Shown here piece by piece: positions 27,960 through 37,105 of a DNA stretch of 64,000 bases; the stretch's first letter is position 1; each line of letters starts with the position of its first letter. This DNA comes from an uncultured Solobacterium sp. (lineage in GTDB: Bacteria > Bacillota_I > Bacilli_A > Erysipelotrichales > Erysipelotrichaceae): positions 1-64,000 of the forward strand of contig URYK01000008.1 in NCBI GenBank assembly GCA_900552125.1. Reading direction: 5' to 3'. Below the pieces are notes generated by a model that was given only the letters and a program-made list of their open reading frames with translations, was not told the DNA's origin and searched no databases. The position numbers and the translations under genes are program-made.

Positions 27960-28670
27960 ATGAATTCAAAAATCTTAATTGCTGAAGATGAAACCGCAAT
28001 TGCAGACGCAATCGAAATCTATTTAAAAAGCCAGCAGTATGAAACAATAAAAGCCTCAAATGGAGCCGTTGCCTGGGATATCATTCAAAAAGAAAATATC
28101 GATCTGGCAATCATAGATATTATGATGCCTGTGTTAGACGGAATTTCCCTTACAATGAAAATCAAAGAGAACTATGATTTCCCTATCATCATTTTGTCCG
28201 CAAAATCAGAAGATATTGATAAGATAACAGGACTAAATATAGGAGCGGATGACTATATCACCAAACCTTTTGTGCCAATGGAACTATTAGCTCGTGTAAA
28301 TGCCCAATTACGCCGTCATAAACGCTATCTCCATTTATTAGCTCAAAAGAAAGAAGAAGATGAATGTCTGCTTTTAGGTGGAATTGAACTTCACAAAAAA
28401 AGCAAAGAAGTGTTTGTGGATGGAGAAATCAAACATTTAACACCAATTGAATTTCGCATTTTAAAACTCTTTTTAGAATACCCTGGACAAGTATTTTCAA
28501 GTGAAGATATTTATGAACATGTTTGGAATGAATCAGCCGTAAACACAGAAACTGTTATGGTACATATACGTAACCTGAGAGAGAAAATTGAAATTAATCC
28601 ACGCTCTCCTCGTTATATAAAAGTAGTCTGGGGCGTTGGCTACAAAATCGAAAAACAAGAGAGGAGATAA
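27960..28670 (+). CDS. OmpR-family response regulator
   Basis: A 236-residue DNA-binding regulator. The receiver domain has the acidic pair AEDETAIAD, the phosphorylated Asp in LAIIDIMMPVLDG (about residue 52), and the Lys in YITKPFVP (about 101). The C-terminal winged helix (about 135-235) ends with the typical HIRNLREKIE and YIKVVWGVGYKIE. It is followed after 3 bases by the partner kinase. GGGGTGG precedes ATG 27960. VanR-like by overall similarity. Its likely target, from position, is the ABC transporter locus at 30565. Confidence 0.95.
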   Translation: MNSKILIAEDETAIADAIEIYLKSQQYETIKASNGAVAWDIIQKENIDLAIIDIMMPVLDGISLTMKIKENYDFPIIILSAKSEDIDKITGLNIGADDYITKPFVPMELLARVNAQLRRHKRYLHLLAQKKEEDECLLLGGIELHKKSKEVFVDGEIKHLTPIEFRILKLFLEYPGQVFSSEDIYEHVWNESAVNTETVMVHIRNLREKIEINPRSPRYIKVVWGVGYKIEKQERR

Positions 28671-28673
28671 CAT

Positions 28674-30344
28674 ATGAAAAAGAACAGATGGATAAATCTT
28701 GTTATTATTATCAGTGTTTTAGCCGCAATCATAACTATGTTTTATTTTTTCCCTTCTATTTATGTAAAAGCAATATATGATTACGAAAACTCTGAATCAT
28801 TTATACAAAATGAGATAATCTATTTTTCTGAAGATATAAGTAATACAGGTTATGCTTTTAACCCTCTTAACCCTTACATGTCATCTTCTATTTTGCGCAT
28901 TACCACTATCGTTTCTTTTATCCTTTTCCTCTGGTCTTTGATCATCCCATATAAATCCGCAATAAAATCAGGAATTTACCGTTTCTTTACTGATAAGCTC
29001 CCTTATGAGGCTACATGGCTTCTTACAGTCTTATTATTCATCCTATATGTAAATTATTCCGCAAAATCTATTTATTTAATGTTTAACATCCCTTTTTATT
29101 TCGATATTTTATCCCAAGATACCTGGCAGGTCGCAGGTGCCAGTATCCTACAATTTCTATCTCTAAGTGTTTTATTCTTCTTTATTTCCGGAAGTGCTTT
29201 CTCCATACGTTCTATATTCCACAATTGTTTGCGTTCATCATTTAAAGAACATTCTTTTATATTTAAAAATTCTATTACTATGAAAACAAAATTAAAGAGT
29301 TTCCTTCATTATCTCATTGAATTCAAACCACAGGATAAGCAGGATAAACATGTAATCATTTTACTTATTTTTCATTTTATGGCGATTATTTTATGTTGTA
29401 TACTTTGGGGAAATGGCTTATTATCTATCCTTTTTATCATTCTCTATTGTATTCTTATTTATATCTACCAACATCGAAAGAATCGTAAACTACGAAATGA
29501 TTATCAGACTTTATCCCAGATCCTACAGCGTGTTGCAGGAGGTGATTTTAAAACCTCTATTGATGAAAAGTTAGGGAGCTATGAACCTCTTAAGCAAAAT
29601 CTGCAGAATATTGAGAATTCATTTCAAGAAGCTGTCTCACAGGAAGTTCGTTCACAAAACATGCGTACAGAATTAATCACGAATGTTTCTCATGATTTAA
29701 AGACCCCTCTGACATCAATGATCAGTTACATTGATTTACTAAAGAAACCTGATATTACCCCTGAACAGCAGCAGCACTATATCCAGATACTAGATAATAG
29801 TAGTAATCGTTTAAAGCACTTGATAGAAGATATTTTTGAAATAAGTAAGGCAACCTCAGGTAACCTGCAGTTTGATTTTATGCAGGTAGATATCGTATCC
29901 TTAATAAAGCAGGTAGAAATGGAATATGAATCTTTGTTGAAGGCTCATGATCTAACTGTTCGTAATTCTTTTAGTAATGAAAAAATCATCATAGAATTAG
30001 ACCCTCAAAAAACATTCCGCATTTTAGAAAATCTTTTTGTAAATGCCGGTAAGTACGCAATGGAACATACACGTATTTATATCCACATAGAAGAAAATGA
30101 GGATACAGTATCTATTACTATTAAAAACATCTCCGCAATAGAGCTTAACTTTGAACCAGATACCATTGTAGAACGCTTTCAGCGCGCTGATGCGTCAAGA
30201 AACACAGAAGGTAGTGGATTAGGCCTAGCAATCGCAAAAAGCTTCACAGAGCTTCAAAAAGGCCATATTGAGATTGTATTTGATGCAGATTTATTCACTG
30301 TCGGATTAACCTTCCCTAAATCACAACAGATACATAATACATAA
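28674..30344 (+). CDS. Sensor histidine kinase
   Basis: A 556-residue membrane kinase. About six hydrophobic segments occupy residues 8-260 (two form a hairpin around a short outer loop; the rest suggest intramembrane sensing). A linker follows, then the HisKA box NVSHDLKTPLTSMISYIDLL (His about 342), the N box LENLFVNAGKYA, and G boxes RTEGSGLGLAIAK-like near 515. The D/F box region is short but the ATPase looks intact. Coupled to the regulator gene, 3 bases upstream. Large membrane sensor plus a neighbouring ABC transporter suggests sensing of an antimicrobial peptide, which is inference. Confidence 0.93.
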   Translation: MKKNRWINLVIIISVLAAIITMFYFFPSIYVKAIYDYENSESFIQNEIIYFSEDISNTGYAFNPLNPYMSSSILRITTIVSFILFLWSLIIPYKSAIKSGIYRFFTDKLPYEATWLLTVLLFILYVNYSAKSIYLMFNIPFYFDILSQDTWQVAGASILQFLSLSVLFFFISGSAFSIRSIFHNCLRSSFKEHSFIFKNSITMKTKLKSFLHYLIEFKPQDKQDKHVIILLIFHFMAIILCCILWGNGLLSILFIILYCILIYIYQHRKNRKLRNDYQTLSQILQRVAGGDFKTSIDEKLGSYEPLKQNLQNIENSFQEAVSQEVRSQNMRTELITNVSHDLKTPLTSMISYIDLLKKPDITPEQQQHYIQILDNSSNRLKHLIEDIFEISKATSGNLQFDFMQVDIVSLIKQVEMEYESLLKAHDLTVRNSFSNEKIIIELDPQKTFRILENLFVNAGKYAMEHTRIYIHIEENEDTVSITIKNISAIELNFEPDTIVERFQRADASRNTEGSGLGLAIAKSFTELQKGHIEIVFDADLFTVGLTFPKSQQIHNT

Positions 30345-30415
30345 AAAATAAAATCGCTTTATAAATTCATTATCTTTTATATATGCTCTAAGTATAGAAG
30401 AAAGAAGGTATAATA

Positions 30416-30472
30416 ATGGAAAAGAGTAGATTGATTTTACCAATATTGTGCCTGGAACTTGGTTTTAATTGA
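30416..30472 (+). other. Possible 18-residue peptide before the ABC locus
   Basis: A very short frame MEKSRLILPILCLELGFN with AGAAGG 7 bases upstream. It lies where small bacteriocin or signal-peptide genes are often found ahead of DUF1430 transporters. No leader or processing motif could be confirmed; it may be chance or a truncated peptide gene. Confidence 0.2.
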
Positions 30473-30564
30473 ATAAATAAAAGAAAGTAAAGTTGAAAAC
30501 AAGTCAGGCATAATACACTGTAATAAAAATTATTTATATGAGTAATAATCAAAGGAGAACACTT

Positions 30565-32639
30565 ATGAATAAAATAATAAAAACATTTATTGCGTGCTTA
30601 TCCTTCTTTATCTTTTATCTTACTTTTTCAACTTATAGTTTTGCAGAAAAATACAAGTATGATAACTACGGTTCCAGTTTAGCAGAGACATATGATCTGA
30701 ATTATAAAGTTTATCAGATAAGTCTAGGTGCTGATATTTCAGAAAGCATAGAAGAGTTGATTTCATTTGCCGATAGTCATAAATATATTATTAAACTAGG
30801 AATAACAGAGAGTTTAAACAGCAATAATACAATTGATTCGCAATTTATTTATGACCCTTTGAAAAAATAGCTTTACATACTGTTCAGGGAAAAGAGTTTT
30901 CTTTTTCAAATAATCAGCAACAATATCTATCAACAAATAAAGATGACAAAAGAGCATATGATTTTATTGATTTTGTAGATAAAAGAAATGCACAGCCATA
31001 TCAGACTACCGTTCGATTTTATCCGTTATCTGCTTACAAGGAAATAGGCAAAAATAATAAAATAAATAATGTATATTTTTATGCAAATGATACAGAAGAA
31101 CACATACATACAGAAATTATGAACAGTACTTTAAAGAGTAAGATAGATTCAGAAGTTGAATTATCTACAGAGCCTGTTTCATCAAATCAAACGGATTTGA
31201 TTATAAAATTATTATTTGTCTGTGTTATATCTATAATCTTAGGGTATAACTGTTTTGTATTAAAAAAGCGAAAAGAAATCACCATTAGAAAACTGTTTGG
31301 AAACGCAACAAAGCAAATAACAAAAAAACTATTTGGCAGAAAACTTTTGGAAAATATAGTCTTGTACGTAGTTATTCAATTTATTTGTTTTGTAATATTT
31401 GTTCATAATATAAGATCAGTTGTATACCCTTTCGTTAAATTATTAGGTATATACTTTAGTTTATTTCTAATATTCCAAATATTAACTTTTGTCTGCATGT
31501 ATTATTTTGTAAAAAGACAAAATTCATATTTGACTATTAAACAGACACAGAGCATAAAGAGAGCAACTATCATAAATTTATGTATAAAGTTTGCAGTCAT
31601 AGTTCTTATTCTACCGATGTTGATTAACTTTTTTACCATAGGAGTAGATTCTGTTTCTGAATTCTATTATATTGTTTCTAATAAAAACGTATTAAAAAAT
31701 ATGGTTTATATCAATAGCGTAGATGATCGTCAAAATGAAGATATAAATATTGATGAGATAATAGAAGATTTTTGCAATTATGCACATAAACATGGAGCAG
31801 TATATCAGAATTTTGAAGATTACGAAGCATTCCAATATCTAGAAAAACAAGGTCAAGATAGCTTTTTCAAGGATTTAAAGCCCTATATAATAGTTAATAA
31901 AGCGTATCTAGATGATTATACATTACATGATGTCAATGGAAATGTTATTGATATTAACAATATAAATAAAGAGACAATATTTGTTCCATCTAATATCTAT
32001 GAAAAAGAAGACATATCAATGTATTGCAAGGGGGAATGTAATATTGTTGAGGTACAGTCAGGAAATACATACTGGAATCAGCATATCCATTCTGATATAC
32101 GCAAATTAAAGGATCCTTATGTAGTGTATGAACCAAATCCTATTTATGCTATTGGAAGTAACAGTTACTATTTATTAATAGATACGGCAGAAAAGCAAAA
32201 GGAATTACAAGACTATATGAATAAATCTGATTATGGAAAGTATATAACGTTTCAGAATACATCAAATGAATACGATATAATATATCAGGAATATAAAGAT
32301 GATATTATATTCTTATTACCATTATTTATAACATATATATTTGTTATTCTAATTTTCATTTATCAAAACGTTTACTTATATTTTATCGAAAACAGGAAAA
32401 AATTTGCAATCGAATATTTATTAGGCATGAGTTATTTACAGCGTCATGGCGATATAATCTATAAAAATATATTAGTATATGCTCCTATATTGCTGTTCCT
32501 GTATTTTATGAATCACATTTCATAGAAGCTATCTGTTATATGTATTTTGATTTCCATATTATTTGAATTCTTAACTTTCTATGTATTAATTCGTAAATTT
32601 GAAAATAAAAGGATCATTGAAATCCTGAAAGGGGAATAA
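30565..32639 (+). pseudogene. DUF1430-type bacteriocin-associated ABC permease, interrupted
   Basis: The three pieces together give about 690 residues, a normal length for this permease family. Piece 1 (ATG 30565, AAAGGAG upstream) has a signal/membrane segment and stops at TAG 30868 right after GAAAAAA. The second frame picks up at once (EKIALHTVQGKEFSFSN...) and runs through membrane segments near 31190-31650 and 32300-32400 to a TAG at 32523. Beyond it the same frame continues with KLSVICILISILFEF to FENKRIIEILKGE and stops at 32639, two bases before the ATPase gene. One lost base in an A-run plus one nonsense codon. The intact relatives work with an ATPase in bacteriocin export or immunity. 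Confidence 0.8.
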
Positions 32640-32641
32640 AT

Positions 32642-33276
32642 ATGAATATCGTAGAAGTAAGCCATATAAAAAAATCATTTGGTCAACATGTAATATTTGA
32701 TGATTTTTCCTTTTCTGTAAAGCAAGGAGAGTTTTTAGGAATTTCAGGAAAATCAGGGACAGGAAAATCCACCCTGTTAAATATGATAGGTTTATTAGAT
32801 AAGCCTGATACAGGAGAAATTACTTTATTTGGAGAACAGAATATTCTTCCTTTTCAAGAAAAGCGGAAAAATTCTTGAAATTTCATATCGGATATTTATT
32901 TCAGAATTTTGCATTATTAGAAAATGAAACTGTGTATTATAATATGAATATTGCCGTTGAATATCATAAAATTGATAATAAAAAAGAAAAAATTAAAGAA
33001 GCATTGGAAATGGTAGGATTATCCGGATATGATAATAAAAAAATTTATGAATGTTCAGGTGGTGAGCAGCAAAGAATCGCAATAGCTAGGTTGTTGATAA
33101 AACCTTGTGAACTAGTTTTAGCGGATGAGCCAACAGGAAGTCTGGATTCGGAAAACAAGAAATTAGTTTTCTCATTATTAAAAAAATTACAGGATATGGG
33201 GAAAACCTTAATTGTGGTAAGTCATGATGAGGATTTATTACGTATTACGGATCGTATTATTTATCTTAACCAATAA
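32642..33276 (+). pseudogene. ABC transporter ATPase of the same locus, frameshifted
   Basis: A MacB/LolD-like ATPase split by one frameshift. Frame 1 (32642-32878) carries Walker A as GKSGTGKST (about residue 38) and ends EKRKNS at TGA. Frame 2 begins within the same A-run (CGGAAAAATTC), restoring EKRKK-FLKFHIGYLFQNF with the Q-loop, signature CSGGEQQR, Walker B LVLADEPTG and switch His in VSHDED. Adding one A to the run would give a complete protein of about 211 residues. GGGGAATAAAT precedes the ATG. The second frame could be made on its own only if re-initiated at 32875, and it would lack Walker A. Confidence 0.82.
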
Positions 33277-33306
33277 AAGGGCAATTAATCTTGCCCTTTT
33301 TGTATA
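33275..33306 (+). terminator. Terminator of the ABC locus
   Basis: AAAAGGGCAA, loop TTAATC, TTGCCCTTTTTG just after the ATPase stop codon. Confidence 0.85.
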
Positions 33307-33344
33307 ACTTAGTATTTTCCTTAACTTTCCTTTCTTTAATAATT

Positions 33345-33632
33345 TTAGAAAACATACTTTTCATTTTTTTCTTCTGTATTTTTTAACCGCCTGAACAAAG
33401 TAGCTCTAGAAATCCTTAAACTTTCAGCTATCTCATCATCATTTTCAGTTTCCATTCGTTTTCTGATTTCTTCAACTTTGATATATGAACGGTTCTTCTT
33501 TTTGTCCTCCCCTCTAGAACAATAGAGTTTTCGATACACTTCCTGTTTATCATAACTGATTATCATGTATGTATCATAAAAATTTGCTCCGCTCATGACT
33601 TCTGTCATAGCAGGTACAATTTGCCATTGCAT
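33345..33632 (-). CDS. Fragment with a C-terminal helix-turn-helix
   Basis: Up to 95 residues. The C-terminal half has a clear helix-turn-helix, DDEIAESLRISRATLFRRLK. The N-terminal half gives no family. No binding site precedes the ATG at 33632; the same open frame extends further upstream (GFLFCCGCLLLVQPLQ before the Met) to a stop near 33675, and this upstream DNA is richer in G+C than its surroundings. It looks like the 3' end of an imported gene, for example a plasmid or phage regulator, rather than a whole one. Start uncertain. Confidence 0.4.
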   Translation of the reverse strand: MQWQIVPAMTEVMSGANFYDTYMIISYDKQEVYRKLYCSRGEDKKKNRSYIKVEEIRKRMETENDDEIAESLRISRATLFRRLKNTEEKNEKYVF

Positions 33633-33686
33633 CTGCAGCGGCTGGACAAGAAGTAAGCAACCGCAGCAAAATAAAAAACCTGTTTT

Positions 33687-33956
33687 TTATAGTTTTTCTG
33701 CTAGTTCTTTCAATGTATCAGCAGCACTTTTAATAGCCTGATTTGAACCTTGTATATAACAATCATACTGGTTCATATACTTTTCTATATATTTCTGATA
33801 CTTCTTCTTATCTAAATTCTCCTGCATCGACACATTCATTAGATTCGAGAGATTTATATTCTTATCAGGCATTTCAGCAGCATGTAATGAACTTGTTTGC
33901 GTAAATACAATTCCGCCAGTTATTACTGACATCAAAATAGCTTTTGTTCTTTTCAT
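33687..33956 (-). CDS. Small secreted protein of unknown function
   Basis: 89 residues with a typical signal peptide (MKRTKAILMSVITGG..., cleavage near SLHAAEM at 26-28) and a mature part of about 62 residues that is helical and charged with a single Cys. GAGGGG precedes the ATG by 7 bases. It lies just beyond the broken bacteriocin-type transporter, on the other strand. It shows no lactococcin 972-type or double-glycine features, so a bacteriocin assignment is not supported. Confidence 0.6.
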   Translation of the reverse strand: MKRTKAILMSVITGGIVFTQTSSLHAAEMPDKNINLSNLMNVSMQENLDKKKYQKYIEKYMNQYDCYIQGSNQAIKSAADTLKELAEKL

Positions 33957-34047
33957 TTCATATCCCCTCTATCACACATGAATAATATTTAATTTATTCA
34001 AAAAGATTACTACATTTGTATTAGAATAATCTCATTAAAATCATATA

Positions 34048-34083
34048 TAAAAACGATAATCAACATTAGACTATCGTTTTTTT
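34048..34083 (-). terminator. Terminator of the methyltransferase gene
   Basis: AAAACGATA (34050-34058) and TATCGTTTT (34072-34080) flank a 13-base loop; T-run on the minus strand. Confidence 0.75.
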
Positions 34084-34088
34084 CTCTA

Positions 34089-34853
34089 TCAATCTTTTCT
34101 AGCAACCATCATATAACGATGAATACTTGCTTCAATTCTACCTTTATTTTCTAGGATTTCCTGTGCTTTCCACAATTCCTTTAAATGCTTATCAACTGAA
34201 AAATCAGGGAATTCCCATTCAATAATCCTTGCGAACCAGACAAGAGCACCAACATCATAAAATTTTATAGGGCGAAATGCTTCCTGCCCTTTCATTATCA
34301 TAAAACCTGTATCAATAAACTTCTGCTCGGTAATAGATAAATAATTATCTGGGGCAGGTGAATCAGGCAGACTAGAATACAACAGTTCCACAAGCCCTCG
34401 ATCATTTTCAGCTCCAACCTGCTGAGTAATAAACAAACCATTCGGTTTTAATACTCGATAAATTTCTTTTTCATTAAATCCTCCATGGCGATTGATAACC
34501 ATGTCAAAAGTTTCATTTGGATATGGTAAGTACTTTGTAGCTACTGCTTCTTTAAAATCGATTCCTAAAGGTAAAAGCTTGTACTTACATAACTCCACGT
34601 TAGGAGGATATGCTTCTGTAGCACTTAAATTTTTATAAGGATGTCCTAACGAAAGAAGAAATTCTCCACCGCCAGTATCCAAATCTAAGATTTTCATCTC
34701 ATCTTTACGATAGGATTGAATAACCCCCTCATAATCCCATGGCAAATCTTCTTCCTCTTCGTATCGGCCATGTATATGAGAAAAATCCCAGCCTTTTATA
34801 TGCGCAGCTTCTTCTTCCAAATACCATTGTTTTTCTAATAATTCTCTTCTCAT
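34089..34853 (-). CDS. Class I SAM-dependent methyltransferase
   Basis: 254 residues. Motif I is KILDLDTGGGEFLLSLG (about 54-70), motif II the acidic loop ATEAYPPNV (about 78-86), then YPNETFDMVINRHGGF (motif IV/post I, about 112-127) and VLKPNGLFITQQVG (about 138-151). The N-terminal helices WYLEEEAAHIKGWDFSHI are typical of a group of Firmicute methyltransferases with unknown target. GAGGAG lies 9 bases before ATG 34853. It has an unusually structured leader (34899-35022) with a 13-codon frame, as found before some antibiotic-inducible genes. Confidence 0.85.
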   Translation of the reverse strand: MRRELLEKQWYLEEEAAHIKGWDFSHIHGRYEEEEDLPWDYEGVIQSYRKDEMKILDLDTGGGEFLLSLGHPYKNLSATEAYPPNVELCKYKLLPLGIDFKEAVATKYLPYPNETFDMVINRHGGFNEKEIYRVLKPNGLFITQQVGAENDRGLVELLYSSLPDSPAPDNYLSITEQKFIDTGFMIMKGQEAFRPIKFYDVGALVWFARIIEWEFPDFSVDKHLKELWKAQEILENKGRIEASIHRYMMVARKD

Positions 34854-34898
34854 AATAACTACTCCTCGTATCATCTTTTTAACTAAATTATCATAAAA

Positions 34899-35022
34899 GG
34901 TGCAGTTACCCTGATACCATATTATCTTTTTACTATATCTCGATGCAATCTGATATCAGATTTAAAACTGCACCGAGCTGTTATCTCGAAGAAACCCCAA
35001 CACCTGAGTTCCCCCCTTTCAT
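34899..35022 (-). promoter_or_regulatory. Structured leader with possible peptide-controlled attenuator
   Basis: On the minus strand a 13-codon frame MKGGNSGVGVSSR ends at TAA (34981-34983). Its last codons contain CGAG, which can pair with CTCG in the next segment. That segment, CTCGGTGCA (34969-34977), can instead pair with TGCATCGAG (34939-34947), while its overlapping part GGTGCAGTT (34966-34974) is perfectly complementary to AACTGCACC (34899-34907), which is followed by TTTTATG. The pairings are mutually exclusive, as in attenuators. Against it: the short frame has no Shine-Dalgarno site, and a promoter-like TTGCAT-16-GATAAT lies inside the structure (34922-34949 region). Confidence 0.4.
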
Positions 35023-35023
35023 T

Positions 35024-35052
35024 TTAGAAAAAAGCTACACTACGTAGCTTTC
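35024..35052 (-). terminator. Terminator of darA
   Basis: AAAGCTAC and GTAGCTTT pair around a short loop just after the darA stop codon, followed by TTTCTAAAA on the minus strand. Confidence 0.7.
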
Positions 35053-35058
35053 ATAAAA

Positions 35059-35382
35059 TTATAACTTAATAAATTTTTCTACATCAATAACGAAAATTGT
35101 AGCTCCTCCTACTTGTACTTCCACTGGGAAAGATGCATATCTTCCAATATCGTATGATGCGGTGCTAGGAACAACTTCCGTACGGCGTCTACTATATTCT
35201 CCAATTACTTCGATTGCTCTTTCAACTTTATCATCATCTGTACCAACGATTAAAGTTGTATTCCCTGCACGAAGAAAACCTCCGGTAGTAGCTAATCTAG
35301 TAACTTGATAATTTTCTTTTGTTAACGCACTAGATACAGCTGGGCTGTCATCATTTGACATAATAGCTAAGATTAGTTTCAT
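35059..35382 (-). CDS. darA: Cyclic di-AMP receptor of the DarA/PstA (YaaQ) type
   Basis: A 107-residue PII-like trimer protein that binds the second messenger c-di-AMP. Seen: MKLILAIMSNDD start, TRLATTGGFLRAGNTTLIVG (about 27-46, with conserved ligand-contacting Thr, Gly and Phe), and the C-terminal VGGATIFVIDVEKF strand. The large B-loop between the strands is reduced, as in the DarA group. The second ATG (35382) has GGAG 9 bases upstream and is preferred to the first. In Bacilli it neighbours tmk and holB; here it stands alone, indicating rearrangement. Confidence 0.93.
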   Translation of the reverse strand: MKLILAIMSNDDSPAVSSALTKENYQVTRLATTGGFLRAGNTTLIVGTDDDKVERAIEVIGEYSRRRTEVVPSTASYDIGRYASFPVEVQVGGATIFVIDVEKFIKL

Positions 35383-35654
35383 AAACATTCGCTCCTCTCT
35401 TACTTTCTATATGTTAATTCTATCACTAATATTACTGTTTTACAAATAATAAATTTCTAATACACAAATGTATGAGCTTACGATTTTTATTCTTTTATCT
35501 TTAACCGCTAAACAAAATATCCATAAATTTTTCTCAATTTATACAATCAAAGATTACATGATTTCATGAAAACGCAATCATTTATTACCTTTATTTAGCC
35601 AATTTCTTAAATCTTTATGAACTTAGATTATAAACAACAACTTTCTTTTTTGTG

Positions 35655-35663
35655 TGCTATAAT
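35655..35663 (+). promoter_or_regulatory. Extended -10 promoter of the patatin gene
   Basis: TGCTATAAT, 25 bases before the ATG, no clear -35. The TGN extension compensates; the same form is used before M18, C39-like and DUF1934 genes in this window. Confidence 0.6.
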
Positions 35664-35687
35664 AAGTACCAAAAGGAAGTGAAACTG

Positions 35688-36536
35688 ATGGAAAAGTTAG
35701 GTCTTGTTTTAGAAGGTGGCGGTATGCGTGGTGTCTATACAACAGGTGTACTAGACTTTTTAATGGAACAGAATATATATACAGATGGAGTTATTGGTGT
35801 TAGCGCAGGGGCATGTCATGCCTGCAGTTATGCATCAAAACAAATTGGAAGAGCTTATCGTGTTAATACTGCTTATTTAAAAGATAAACGTTATATGGGA
35901 ATTTCTTCTTTAATTAAAACCGGAGATTATTTTGGGGCAAAATTTGTTTATGATGAGATTCCGAATACACTAGATCTTTATGATTTCGATGCTTTTAATA
36001 CTTCAAATATAAAACTATATGCAGTAGTAACTAATCTTGAAACAGGAAAACCAGAATACAAACAATGTATAAACATGAAACAAGATGTTATTTATGTTCG
36101 CGCATCTGCCTCTTTACCATTACTATCAAAACCTGTAGAAATAGATGGCAAAAAATATTTAGATGGTGGCGTGTCTGACAGTATTCCAATCCATAAATTC
36201 AGAGAAATGGGATATACTAAAAATATTATCGTATTAACACAATGTAAGGAATATCGTAAAGGAAAGAATAATCTGCTTCCGTTAATTCGTAAACGTTATA
36301 AAAAGTATCCTGCATTTGTACATGCGATGGAAACTAGACATATGAACTATAACCGTACATTAGATGAATTGTCTTTAATGGAAAAAGAAGGAAGTGTATT
36401 TATAATTCGCCCAAGTACTCCAGTAGACATATCTAGACTAGAAAAAAATGAAACAAAATTAAAAGCTTTATATAAACAGGGTTATGAAGATGCAAAAAAA
36501 CAGCTTAATGCTTTAATGGAATTTATCGCAAAATAA
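35688..36536 (+). CDS. Patatin-like phospholipase
   Basis: A 282-residue cytoplasmic lipid acyl hydrolase. Seen: LEGGGMRGVYTTGVL (oxyanion hole GGGxRG, about 8-13), GVSAGACHA with the Ser nucleophile (about 41), and LDGGVSDSIP with the partner Asp of the Ser-Asp dyad (about 160). The C-terminal half has basic segments such as RKRYKKYPAFVHAM. Family members are close to B. subtilis YlbK/RssA-like proteins. AAAGGAAG precedes ATG 35688. Monocistronic, with promoter and terminator. Confidence 0.93.
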   Translation: MEKLGLVLEGGGMRGVYTTGVLDFLMEQNIYTDGVIGVSAGACHACSYASKQIGRAYRVNTAYLKDKRYMGISSLIKTGDYFGAKFVYDEIPNTLDLYDFDAFNTSNIKLYAVVTNLETGKPEYKQCINMKQDVIYVRASASLPLLSKPVEIDGKKYLDGGVSDSIPIHKFREMGYTKNIIVLTQCKEYRKGKNNLLPLIRKRYKKYPAFVHAMETRHMNYNRTLDELSLMEKEGSVFIIRPSTPVDISRLEKNETKLKALYKQGYEDAKKQLNALMEFIAK

Positions 36537-36542
36537 CCAATA

Positions 36543-36577
36543 ATATCGTCAGACATTTACGTTTGACGATTTTTTAT
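36543..36577 (+). terminator. Terminator of the patatin gene
   Basis: ATCGTCAGAC and GTTTGACGAT (36545-36570) pair with one wobble around ATTTAC, followed by TTTTTATAC. Confidence 0.85.
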
Positions 36578-36607
36578 ACTATAATAATCTTAAAGGGGAT
36601 GATAATA

Positions 36608-37105
36608 ATGAAACACTTATATCTCATTGGAGGTACGATGGGTGTAGGCAAAACTACAGTATGCCAAGCTCTTAATAAAGAATTGCACAATAGTGTATTT
36701 CTTGACGGTGACTGGTGCTGGAATGCTGATCCATTTCAAGTAAACGAAGAGACAAAACAGCTTGTTCTAGATAACATCATTCATATATTAAATAATTTTA
36801 TTCATTGTTCCTGTTATGAGAATATTATTTTTTGCTGGGTAATGCACGAACAAAGTATCATTGATACTATTCTTGATGCATTAGACACACAAAATATAAA
36901 AGTTATAAAAATTTCCCTATTAACAGATGAAAACAGTCTAAGAAATCGTTTAACACAAGATATTCAAAGTGGAATACGAACAGTGGATGTGGTGGAAAGA
37001 AGCTTATCCAGATTACCCCTTTATCAGAAACTAGATACGATAAAAATAGATACATCGAACAAGACTATCGCCACAATTTTAAGTGAAATAAAGGAGATAT
37101 TATGA
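36608..37105 (+). CDS. Small P-loop kinase-like ATPase
   Basis: 165 residues with LYLIGGTMGVGKTTVCQAL (Walker A, about 4-22) and the FLDGDWCW strand next to it, resembling small nucleoside/antibiotic-type kinases (AAA_33/AAA_18, chloramphenicol phosphotransferase-like). The Walker B and lid are weak. AGGGGATGATAAT precedes ATG 36608. It overlaps the next gene by ATGA, so the three-gene cassette is translated together. The substrate is unknown. Confidence 0.75.
   Translation: MKHLYLIGGTMGVGKTTVCQALNKELHNSVFLDGDWCWNADPFQVNEETKQLVLDNIIHILNNFIHCSCYENIIFCWVMHEQSIIDTILDALDTQNIKVIKISLLTDENSLRNRLTQDIQSGIRTVDVVERSLSRLPLYQKLDTIKIDTSNKTIATILSEIKEIL

Noticed and set aside
30862..30872. Programmed -1 frameshift in the permease
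   Set aside because: The site G-AAA-AAA-T is not a standard slippery heptamer, there is no obvious downstream pseudoknot, and a separate nonsense codon also breaks the gene. Kept as decay, with slippage as an open alternative.
33687..33956. Bacteriocin precursor for the neighbouring ABC locus
   Set aside because: It has an ordinary signal peptide, one Cys, no double-glycine leader and no lactococcin 972 features, and it is on the opposite strand behind a terminator.
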